From Symbiodinium natans (taxonomy: Eukaryota; Sar; Dinophyceae; Suessiales; Symbiodiniaceae), in contig CAJNDS010000112.1 in the NCBI GenBank assembly GCA_905221605.1, positions 202,107-224,730 of the forward strand: a stretch of 22,624 nucleotides of DNA, in the 5' to 3' direction. The notes beneath the pieces were generated by a model that searched no databases, had not been told where the DNA came from, and worked only from the letters and a program-made list of their open reading frames with translations. Below, piece after piece: positions 15,054 to 22,624 of this stretch; within the stretch, counting starts at the first letter, position 1, and each line of letters opens with the position of its first letter. A program made the translations under genes and the position numbers.

Positions 15054-18000
15054 AGCACGCAAGCTCGCTGCTGGTGGCCCTGCTGCTCCCCACATAGAGG
15101 TGCTTGAGGGTGAAGTGCGGGCTCTCGGTGTCGCACAGGAAGACCCGCCCTTCGAGCGTCAGGCCTTGACACGAGGCGTAGGTGATGGCGTGGCACAGCC
15201 GGGTGTGTTTCAGGAGGGCGGCGTGGGTGAAGGAGTCGCCGCCGTCCAAGACGATCTTCTCGGGGCCCACTTCTGCCACATGCACGTAGATGCCTTTGGT
15301 CACGCGGCCGCCGACGCCGATGAGCTTCAGGCCGGGCCAGACCCGCATGGTCTGCGGCATGTTGGTGGTCGTCGGGCCAGTGCCGGTGTACTCGATCGTC
15401 ACAGCTTCCGGCGGGGCCAGGCGACGGTTGTCCCGCGCATTGATCCTGATGCGGTGGGCGTGGGAGATGACCAGGCTGACATCGGGCTCGCCTTGCCGCG
15501 GAAACCTTTCCCGGGCCGCCCGGACCGCTTCCGGCAGGGACTGCTCCCGGGGCTCGTCGACCCGGAGCCACCGGAGGAAGTCGAAGATGCCCGGGTCGCT
15601 CCTCCTGTTCTCGGTGAGCTCGTGGTGCCAGCCGTCGGTGAGGTCGTGGAGCAGCTGGCAGTGCTTGAGCTCCCGCTGCACCGGGGTGCCCGCGAAGTTG
15701 TCCATGACGGCGGGGAACTGGCGGAAGTCGCCGAGCAGCAGGAACTTGACCTTGCGGTTCATGGAGACGCAGGTGACGTCGTTCCACAGCCCCGTGTCGA
15801 GCTGCGTAATCTCCTCCACCACCAGCCAGTCGATGTTGCAGTAGCCGTTCCGGACGGTGCTCCGCACCCAGTGGTCGGCCGTCTCCGCCTGCATTCCAAA
15901 GTTCTGCACGGAGGAGTGGGTCTTCGTGATGATCTTCACCTTGTACCCTTCTTCCCGGAGGGCGGTCACGATCTGGCGCGCCAGGTGGGTCTTCCCGGTG
16001 CCCGGGTAGCCGGTCAGCAGCAGGCTCCCGCCCTCGAGGCAGTGGAGCACAGGGTCCTCCGCGACCTTCCAGGTGTCAATGTTGCACATCCACTCCGCCT
16101 CGATTCGGGGGATCCGATACTGGCCTTCGAGGCCCTTGACCTCCTCGCATCGGTACACGGGCGTGCCGTCGGGATGCCTTTCGCGGACCAGGCTGTCCAC
16201 AAGGCCCTGGAACTTTTTGGGCAGGTCCTGGAAGACGACGCAGTCCGTTTTGACGGCCTTCAGGTACCTCGACGGCACGGTTGCGAGTGCATCCCGGATT
16301 CTGGAGACGGCGACGTACTCCGAGGCCATCACGAAGTCGTGCACAGGCCGGCAGCTCCGGTTGGACAACAACTGGGTCACGTAGATGTGATCCCAGTGCA
16401 TCCCGCCCGCGGCGTCCAGGAACAGCTCCCGGTGCTGGCACCCGGACCCGTCGAACTGGTGGTTGCTGGTGCGCATGGTGTAGATGAGGTTCATGTTGCG
16501 TGCCCACAGCCCGATGAGGGCATTCACCGACAGCTTCGCGTAGTGCTCCTCTCCCTCCGGCCAAGCCGCCTCCATTTTCTGCAGGGCCTGGGCCACGGAC
16601 TCCTGGTCCACGTGCGCCGTGGCGTCCAGGCTGTACACGAAGTCGCTCCATGTCGCAAGGCCCTTTTCCAGCATATAGGCCACCGCAGGCTTGGCGTACC
16701 AGCCCTGGCCCACGTAGGGGAGCTGCTTGAACGCCGCCCAACGCCCGTCCTCCCGGAGCCTCACGTAGGTCAGGTCCGCCAGGTGCCCTTCGCGGGCTTG
16801 CTCCACGTTGTCCTTGGGGCAGAAGATGGGTGCGGGGAACTTGGCATGGGCCAGACCGTTCTTGCGGCACCGCGCCACGTCTATACCGTGGCAGATGTGG
16901 TCCGGCTTGTGGCTGTTGAGCTTGAAGACGAGCGGCGGGAGTCGAGGCGATTCCACGTACTGCTCGTAAGCCCGCCGGCTGAAGCGCGACTCCAGTGTCG
17001 TGGCGTGCGAGGACTCCAGGGCCGTTTTGTTCCGGTGGCACTCCACAGTGCCTGGAGGTTCTGGGCCTGTGCAGCGAAGGACTGGTGCACGGGGACGATG
17101 TGGTCCAACTCGCACGTGGTTGCGGTGATGGGGGCCGCGCAGAGCTTGCACTGGTGGTCCTGCTCCGCGAGCAGGGCTTGCCGAGATCCGGGCGGATCGC
17201 GGCGGGCCTTGAGAAGGTGAAGGAAGACCTCGCTCGCGGCGCCCGCCAGACGCTGCCCGCAATAGGGGAGCCCCAGCCGCCCCATCCAGGCCTGCAGCAC
17301 ATCCAGGTCTTCGTGGAAGGCGGAGATGACGCAGTCCTCGCCGCCCCGCACCCTCAGCCGCAGGCACCGCCACTCGCTCATGCTTCGCATGACCACCTTC
17401 GGGCAGTGCCCCTCGGCCAGGAGCTCCCTCCGGACCTGCTCCAGGTCTTCAGTGTAGAAATGACCGCTGGCGACCTCGCCCTCCCACTCCCGCCAATCCT
17501 TGAACTCGGGCGTTTCGCCTGGCTTCCTCTCGCCCCGGTACCTGGCCCGCTCCCCGATCGGCTCGCACTTCGCGACGGTGCGGGCGGATTTGTAGAAGAA
17601 GGCGTGGCAGTTCCAGCTCGTGAAGGCCACGGCCCGCTGCTCCTTGACGGTAGGCTCGTACTTGTCCAGCAGGCGGCCCTGGCAGTCCACGTAGAACATC
17701 GGGGCCTGGCGCCAAAGGCAGAATTCCCGGATCTCTCGGGGGGTGATGCCCTGCTCCCGCCACGTTTTTTGGTGCAGATTGCGTCGAAGTCCGAAAGCAC
17801 CTCCTGCAGCGGCAGCCGCATCAGCTCCGCGAGCTGCCGAGGGACGCAAAGCTTGTCCGGCCGCTGTTCGAAGGCGGACTCTAGGATTTCGTCGCCGCAG
17901 TACAGCTGGTAGGAGACGTCCCGCAGAGCCCCAGGGGCTGATCCAGGACGGTCTCCACCACCACCCGGTCGTCTACGACCTGCATGGCCTGCTGGCTGAA

Positions 18001-18715
18001 GGTCCACTCCCTCGTTGCGTCCAGGTAGTAGGTCTCGTCGGACAGCTCCCAAATAATGTCGTTCGGCTCGGGGTTCCCGAGCTGCGCGAGCGCGGACGCC
18101 TTGAGGTTCCGGGCCGCTTGGGCATCCGAGAGCCCCTCGCTCTGCCGGGGCAGTGTGACGTTGAGGTCCGTGACGGGCAGGCGCTTCGTGCGCTCGTAGG
18201 GCATGCCGCGGTTCCGGCCGTTTCGCCGGATGCCGCGGATGATGACGGGCACGTGCACCACCCAGTCCACCCACTTGTCCTTGAAGAAGCTCTTCCATGA
18301 TGTAATCGTTCGGGCCCTCGCGGATGAGGGGTTGGTTGCGGTCGTACTGCCGGCTGGGGGGCGGCCGGTCGATCAGTTGGTAGTAATACTGGCCGGCCCT
18401 CGTGAGCTCGCCGTTCGGGCGGCTGAGCATCGCGTAGCGGAGGTGGTGGTGTGTCAAAGGAAGGGTTTCTGAGCCTGCCGCCGAGGTCCTCGCCCTGACC
18501 CCGGCCTCGGCTGCAATTCTAATCGCTTCTCGTTGTTGAGCCCAGCTCATGACTTTTGAAAACCCCGGCCGGAAAAAAGGTCGTCGCCCGAGCGGGCCCC
18601 CCTTCGCCGGTCGAGTTTCCAGGAGTTCGCATCCATAGGTACTGGCGAGGGCATGAAAGAACGCCTTTTCGCCGGTCGACCTAAAAATCACTGCTTCAGG
18701 GCGAAACGTTGGCAT
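14965..18715 (-). CDS. Replication protein: HNH, PolB-like region and SF1 helicase (four frameshifts)
   Basis: A single gene of about 1,240 codons starts at ATG 18715 after an A-rich leader and can be followed through three frames to a stop at 14965. Frame changes fall near 18290, 17940 (next to a G run), 17767 (a run of six A) and 17045. Peptide character is continuous across each, for example SDFDAIC before and TWREQGITP after the third. In order it contains an unknown N-terminal region, a C-x2-C...DHIVP HNH nuclease module (about 17175-17030), a polymerase-like region (about 16950-16240) and a Pif1/RecD-like helicase (about 16110-15060). Such a protein would initiate and drive viral DNA synthesis. 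The breaks near homopolymers may be sequencing errors; otherwise the gene is dead while the capsid genes are nearly intact. Confidence 0.6.
15060..16110 (-). other. SF1 helicase domain (Pif1/RecD-like)
   Basis: All core motifs are visible in one frame: I (LLLTGYPGTGKTHLARQ), Ia (KIITKTHSSVQNFG), II (WLVVEEITQ), III (FLLLGDFRQFPAV), IV (ELTENRRSD), V (CHAITYASCQGLTLEG) and VI (LYVGSSRATS). Motif II has VEE rather than DE, as in some viral relatives. Such 5'-3' helicases unwind DNA ahead of the polymerase. This part of the gene has no break. Confidence 0.85.
16238..16950 (-). other. Family B DNA polymerase-like region
   Basis: A conserved-looking stretch has HICHGIDVARCRKNGL in the place of motif A, KLSVNALIGLWARN as a possible motif B (K-x3-N-x3-G), and YLKAVKTDCVVF as a possible motif C, where the usual D-T-D is K-T-D. 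These resemble the palm of PolB enzymes only loosely, and I saw no exonuclease motifs. The alternative is an unknown conserved linker between HNH and helicase. A structure prediction would settle it. Confidence 0.4.
17030..17175 (-). other. HNH endonuclease-like module in the replication gene
   Basis: The reading QDHQCKLCAAP gives a first zinc-binding Cys pair. CELDHIVPVHQSF gives the central DH catalytic motif, then QNLQAL, and after a frame change ECHRNKTALES gives the CH..K end expected of HNH nucleases. The frameshift falls exactly between NLQAL and ECHRNK. The module lies before the polymerase-like region. It could be a functional nuclease or a zinc-binding structural part. Confidence 0.65.
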
Positions 18716-18780
18716 TTTTTGTTTTGCATGTTCTTGCTGGATCTTCGCATGATTTTGGCATGACTTTGCGCATTTTTTGC
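18716..18780 (-). promoter_or_regulatory. AT-rich leader of the replication gene
   Basis: Upstream of ATG 18715 the minus strand is A/T-rich, with AACAAAAA directly before the start and two copies of a GCCAAAATC / GCAAAAAATGCGC type string. It is the outermost part of the gene block and may include the edge of a terminal repeat. Promoter function is inferred from position only. Confidence 0.3.
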
Positions 18781-19694
18781 TAGAGTGCTTGGGCCGCGCT
18801 CGCTCCTCGAAGCGCCAGCAATCGACAACATACCGTGCTAGTCCTAATCATATGCCAACTAAAGACCTTCCTTCAGCACCTGTGGTCGCAACAGCAGCAG
18901 GCAAAGCCAGCAACACTTCTAAGGAAGACAGCAGACACACACACAGGGTCCTGACACAGGGCCGAACGCCGGGCGCACAGAGGTTCAGGAGGTGTTTGGG
19001 AAGGTGTTTGGGGGGTTCTGAGGCTGCGAGGTCTGGAAGTGTTGTGCGTCGCTGTGCTGCAAGGCTTCAGGGTTTAGGGTTGGCAGGTGTGAGGCAGTGA
19101 GGTCGCCTGAGTGCCCGGGAATTTCGGGCCCCCCTCCTGTGATCAGGTGCTCCTCGTCTCCACTGCTGGCAGCCGGGCTCCGCAGAGGCTTCAGGGTCGG
19201 TAGGGTTTCGGGTTGCAGGCTATTGTGGGCTCCGATGCAGTGAGGTTTAGTTCGGCGTGCTGTCTGCCCTTCCTCCCCTCCCCGCTGTAACTCTAGAGTG
19301 CCCTGCGTCTCCCCCGCCCCTCCCGGGAACCCCGGGCCCTCTCCTGCGACCAGGTGCGCATCGTGACCCGGCTACTCTTCAACATCTTCGCGCAGCGTGG
19401 CAGGCGGGTTTCGGCAAGAGGGGTTCAGGGTTGTCTTGGCGCCTTTTTTTGCTTGTGTGAGCCTTGCGCCGCCCTCCCTCCCACCCCCTTCCCCCCGTAA
19501 GCTAAAGTGTGGTGCTCCTCCCCTGTTGTGGGCAGGTGTTCACTTCCTCGCGGCCATCTTCAAATTTTGGGAGGTCCAGCGCTCTGAGTGTGAACCAGAC
19601 GTGTCTCTGTGGAGATTGCGACTTTTGGGCAATTTTTGAGGTTGGGAGGACCCGGGCAAGGCAAAAATGGCCAATTTGCTGGTCGGGGAGCTCG
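18781..19694. other. Gene-free right border region
   Basis: No open frame longer than about 107 codons is present, and none looks coding. The region is rich in G+T on the plus strand at 18980-19250 and contains C-rich tracts at 19265-19345 and 19465-19500. A GGGTTTAGGGTTGG string at 19070-19083 and GGTAGGGTTTCGGGTT near 19199-19214 resemble the TTTAGGG telomere repeat. I see no RNA gene. Confidence 0.45.
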
Positions 19695-20210
19695 GCGTGA
19701 AAACGTGATTCTGGGAGGCCGGGAAGGCCAACGTGAAAAAGTGAAAACGTGAATCTGGGAGGCGGAGAAGGCCAACGTGAAAAAGTGAAAACGTGAATCT
19801 GGGAGGCCGGGAAGGCCAACGTGAAAACGTGAAAACGTGAATCTGGGAGGCCGGGAAGGCCAACGTGAAAACGTGAAAACGTGAATCTGGGAGGCCGGGA
19901 AGGCCAACGTGAAAACGTGAAAACGTGAATCTGGGAGGCCGGGAAGGCCAACGTGAAAACGTGAAAACGTGAATCTGGGAGGCCGGGAAGGCCAACGTGA
20001 AAACGTGAAAACGTGAAAACGTGAATCTGGGAGGCCGGGAAGGCCAACGTGAAAACGTGAAAACGTGAATCTGGGAGGCCGGGAAGGCCAACGTGAAAAC
20101 GTGAAAACGTGAATCTGGGAGGCCGGGAAGGCCAACGTGAAAACGTGAAAGCGTGAATCTGGGAGGCTGGGAGGCCGGGAAGGCCAGCGTGAAAACGTGA
20201 ATTCGTGAAT
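19695..20210. repeat. Minisatellite array, 44-nt units (left arm)
   Basis: About eleven units plus a partial one. The unit is two GTGAAAAC octamers, then GTGAATCTGGGAGGCC and GGGAAGGCCAAC. One unit near 19994-20045 has a third octamer (52 nt), and the last is enlarged by a short duplication (GGGAGGCT). The outermost units are more diverged (AAAAAGTG variants, GGCGGAG), while the inner ones are nearly identical, as expected from unequal exchange. All three minus frames stay open through the array. Confidence 0.9.
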
Positions 20211-20261
20211 TTGGGCGATTTTGGCGCGAAAAATGGCAAAAAATGACAGGAAAAGAGGCAG
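20211..20261. other. AT-rich pivot between the two inverted arrays
   Basis: The pivot reads from a GAATTTGGGCG start to AAGAGGCAG and contains TTTTGGCGCGAAAA (20219-20232), a near-palindrome that equals the E2F-type consensus TTTGGCGCGAAA. It is the centre of symmetry of the two arrays, so folding of a single strand would put it in the loop. Confidence 0.5.
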
Positions 20262-20830
20262 ATTCACATTTTCACGTTTTCACGTCCGGGACGGGGAGGG
20301 CAGGATTCACGTTTTCACGTTTTCACGTCCGGGACGGGGAGGGCAGGATTCACATTTTCACGTTTTCACGCCAGGGGGGGGAGAGGCAGATTCACATTTT
20401 CACGTTTTCACGTCCGGGACGGGGAGGGCAGGATTCACGTTTTCACGTTTTCACGTCCGGGACGGGGAGGGCAGGATTCACATTTTCACGTTTTCACGTC
20501 CGGGGGGGGAGGGCGGGATTCACATTTTCACGTTTTCACGTCCGGGAGGTGAGGGCGGGATTCACATTCTCACGTTGTCACGTCCCGGGGGGGAGGGCAG
20601 GATTCACATTTTCACGTTTTCACCTCCGGGTAGGGGCAGGGCGGGATTCACATTTTCACGTTTTCACGTCCGGGGGGGAGGGCGGGATTCACATTTTCAC
20701 GTTTTCACGTCCGGGGGGGGAGGGCGGGATTCACATTTTCACGTTTTCACGTCCGGTGCGGGGAGGGCAGGATTCACATTTTCACGTTTTCACCTCCGGG
20801 TAGTGGGAGGGCGGGATTCACATTTTCACG
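20262..20830. repeat. Minisatellite array, about 43-nt units (right arm, inverted core)
   Basis: About thirteen units plus a partial one, each GATTCACATTTTCACG plus TTTTCACGTCCGGG and a variable GGGGAGGGCAG/GCG tail. The core TTCAC-x-TTTTCACGTTTTCAC is the reverse complement of the GTGAAAAC core of the left arm, but the tails differ (CCGGGACGGGGAGGGCAG against CTGGGAGGCCGGGAAGGCC). Units vary in the length of the G run and in one base (CACA or CACG). Confidence 0.9.
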
Positions 20831-21044
20831 TCCGGGAGAGGGGGCATTTGGAAGTCTGCGTTCGTGTTGCAAGCAGGGTGTGGGTCCATGAGCTGTTTTT
20901 GCGTGCAAGGTCTGGGCGAGTTGGCTTCGAGGCGCACATGCCAGCTCTTTCTTGCAAGCGTGTGTGCCGGACAAGCTTGGGTGCTTTGTGCAAGGGGCTT
21001 GTGTGTCAGATTCGATTTCGGCTGGAGCGAAGCTGGGTGCCACC

Positions 21045-21854
21045 ATGGAGGCCTTTGCACCCGGAGCCACGGTGATCCACTCCGTTAGCCAGAAAGTGCA
21101 CAAAGTTGGCGATGACCGCCGGCTGCTGTGCCGAGCCCGTGTTGCCGAGCAGATGCTGCGTCTCTTGGAAGTCGCGAGGCCGGAGGACGACCTTTGCCAA
21201 AAATGCTTCCGGGAGCCGTGCAGGTCCCGGAGACCATGTCCAGCTCGGAGGAGACAGCAATGGAGCCGGTCCAGGAGGAGGAGCCGAACAGCCGATCGCC
21301 AGCCTCTTTCCAAAGCTCCCGCTCGCGGTGCAGCTCTTTCGCCAACACGTCAGGAGCCACTTCCTGGAGGAGCCGGGTACGAGCGGGTACGAGGTGTCCA
21401 ACTTGAGCAGCAGCGGCGTGGGCCGAATCCCCGTGTGCCACCCGTCTCCTTCGGGACCACCTTGCAAGGGCTTGGCCGTTCCTACAGCGGCATAGTGCTC
21501 AAGCCCGCCGAGCCGACAGAGCCCGGGAAGAAGCGGGCGAAGACCGAGCCCGTGCCTTGGGGAGTCTTGCCAGCAATGGTGCGCGCTGAGTTGCAGCGGG
21601 GCATTCCGATCCATCTCGCCGGCAAGAGTGTGGCGGCTCTTTCACCGACGACTCGAGCCGTCGCCCAGACCGGCATCGCGGAACATGAGGTCAACGTGGT
21701 GCGCCCGGAGTTCACCATCGGCAAGGCCATGTTTTCGCACCAAAAGCTGGGCGAGCTGCCGAAGCAGGTCCCGGCCTTCCTGATCAGCCGCTCAGACACG
21801 CTTGCCCAGACCGTTACGGATCGGCCCTGCGTGAAATTTGTAAGACTGCCTTGA
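21045..21854 (+). CDS. Unknown protein, likely host gene (269 aa)
   Basis: The start ATG 21045 sits in GCCACCATGG, an ideal Kozak context, and the frame runs 269 codons to TGA. The N-terminus (FAPGATVIHSVSQKVHKVGD) and a DLCQKCFREPC cysteine cluster at about 51-61 look structured. The middle is Arg/Ser-rich and could be an artefact of an intron or frameshift, because another frame there reads SSSEETAMEPVQEEEP. The C-terminal third is convincing: GLGRSYSGIVLKPAEP, then KKRAKTEPVPWG (possible nuclear signal), RAELQRGIPIHLAGKS and FTIGKAMFSHQKLGELPK. I do not recognise the family. It is separated from the viral block by the arrays and lacks the TAAA start motif. Confidence 0.45.
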   Translation: MEAFAPGATVIHSVSQKVHKVGDDRRLLCRARVAEQMLRLLEVARPEDDLCQKCFREPCRSRRPCPARRRQQWSRSRRRSRTADRQPLSKAPARGAALSPTRQEPLPGGAGYERVRGVQLEQQRRGPNPRVPPVSFGTTLQGLGRSYSGIVLKPAEPTEPGKKRAKTEPVPWGVLPAMVRAELQRGIPIHLAGKSVAALSPTTRAVAQTGIAEHEVNVVRPEFTIGKAMFSHQKLGELPKQVPAFLISRSDTLAQTVTDRPCVKFVRLP

Positions 21855-22126
21855 TTTGTCGACATGATGCCGTCCGTGACAACGTCTTCGTGGCCCCCTA
21901 AACCCCAAACCCAAAAGCCAGCTTGTCTCGAAGCCGGTTCGCCCCAGGCCTCGGGCACACACACAAACATAGCTCCGTGTCAACCCCTCCTGAAGTCTTG
22001 CTCCGGCTGGCTTGGAGGGATGAGCCAGCAGTCAAACTGAAACAGGTGGAGCTTGACCATTCGTTCATGCAGATTGCCTTTTGCTCGAGCCAGAGGACAG
22101 CTAGGACCAGCAGGACGACTGCCGCC

Positions 22127-22471
22127 ATGAGCAGGCCTCCAGCAACATCGCGCAAGGTCGGGCGCGTGGTGGTGCTACTGGCGCTGTTCCTGGTGTGTTT
22201 GCCAGAGCCTAAGACCAGCGCATTGAACAGCGTTAGAAGTGTTCCCGAGCAGCTTCAGGCGAGCAACGCGGACGGCGCGGGCTTTGCTTGGAGCGGGGGC
22301 CGTGCCGTTTTCGAGGTGGGATGTGATGTATGGCATGGAGTGCCGAAGATGCGCAAGCCAGAGCGAGGTCGGTTACTGCGGGAATATGGGCACACAACTT
22401 TCGCGTCGCACGCAGGGCTAAGGCGGGGAGCCGAGACCGAGAGGAAATTCTGTATTAAGCTTATGTCCTGA
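22127..22471 (+). CDS. Possible secreted or plastid-targeted protein, first exon
   Basis: ATG 22127 lies in GCCGCCATGA. The encoded N-terminus has basic residues, then a hydrophobic core VGRVVVLLALFLVCLPEPKTSALN that fits a signal peptide with cleavage near SAL. The next 70 residues are Ser-, Arg- and Gly-rich without a recognised motif and may run into an intron. In dinoflagellates a signal peptide of this kind often begins a plastid presequence, but that is only one option. The frame ends at 22471. Confidence 0.35.
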   Translation: MSRPPATSRKVGRVVVLLALFLVCLPEPKTSALNSVRSVPEQLQASNADGAGFAWSGGRAVFEVGCDVWHGVPKMRKPERGRLLREYGHTTFASHAGLRRGAETERKFCIKLMS

Positions 22472-22624
22472 AGAGCTGAGACTGATGGCACTTTGGGCCG
22501 TGGTAAGGCCGAAGACCATGAAGACGTCAAGGCGAAAAGGGTTTGTCGTTTCGGCGTGGCGTTCCTTGTGCTGTTCTGATGGCATTTCCTTCGCTCCTGC
22601 CAGAGTGTCATTTTCTGACCAGGG
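22472..22624. other. Window end, nothing recognised
   Basis: I see no gene, repeat or RNA in the final 153 bases. If the preceding frame is a first exon, this may be intron. Confidence 0.3.

Noticed and set aside
15100-17220. 706-codon plus-strand open frame opposite the helicase/polymerase region
   Set aside because: The minus strand there carries clear helicase motifs I to VI. The plus frame is a low-information mirror of GC-rich codons.
14965-18715. Family A (TVpol-type) polymerase fused to helicase
   Set aside because: I could not find the family A motifs (such as the DYSQIELR-type palm strand or the HDE motif). The PolB-like reading is weak but better.
18781-19694. Spliced-leader or small RNA gene in the right border
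   Set aside because: I looked for the dinoflagellate spliced-leader sequence and for tRNA-like boxes and saw neither.
19695-20830. CRISPR array
   Set aside because: Units are near-identical over their whole length without unique spacers, and there are no cas genes; this is minisatellite.
19502-21075. Long open frames across the minisatellites as genes
   Set aside because: They arise because the 44- and 43-nt units contain no stop in the relevant frames. Their sequence is only the repeat read in rotating frames.

Overview
The window looks like nuclear DNA of a GC-rich microalgal eukaryote, most likely a dinoflagellate. This is an inference from four things: degraded LINE-type sequence, large GTGAAAAC-based minisatellites, Kozak-type ATGs (GCCACCATGG) in the right flank, and viral genes of a kind known from algal Polinton-like viruses. 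No rRNA, tRNA or CRISPR array was seen.

Left flank (1-3560): decayed plus-strand coding sequence with stops and frameshifts. Around 2140-2700 it reads as a Tpt1/KptA-type RNA 2'-phosphotransferase domain. It is followed at 2905-3215 by pieces of a LINE endonuclease (EEP/APE) domain. No reverse transcriptase is visible. This is most simply a broken non-LTR retrotransposon.

Centre (about 3728-18715): a compact gene block of about 15 kb, almost all on the minus strand, that I read as an endogenous Polinton-like virus / Maverick-adintovirus-type element. From right to left it carries: a very long replication gene (HNH nuclease module, PolB-like region, Pif1/RecD-like SF1 helicase) with four apparent frameshifts; a plus-strand gene that may be an ssDNA-binding protein; a small membrane protein; a C5-cytosine methyltransferase; an A32/FtsK-HerA packaging ATPase; a minor capsid (penton-like) protein; an AT-hook protein; two or three proteins of unknown function; a double-jelly-roll major capsid protein; a fibre with a C-terminal S74 intramolecular chaperone; an rve-type integrase; and a 2OG-Fe(II) oxygenase-like protein. 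Genes abut or overlap, and nearly all have a TAAA or A-rich string directly before the start codon, like late promoters of large DNA viruses. The set covers replication, modification, packaging, capsid, host attachment and integration.

Right flank (18720-22624): about 970 bases with no gene, then two facing minisatellite arrays. The left array (19695-20210) has 44-nt units built on GTGAAAAC. The right array (20262-20830) has units of about 43 nt built on the reverse complement. The AT-rich pivot contains TTTTGGCGCGAAAA. Beyond it are two possible host genes on the plus strand: an unknown 269-residue protein with a perfect Kozak start, and a possible first exon encoding a signal peptide.
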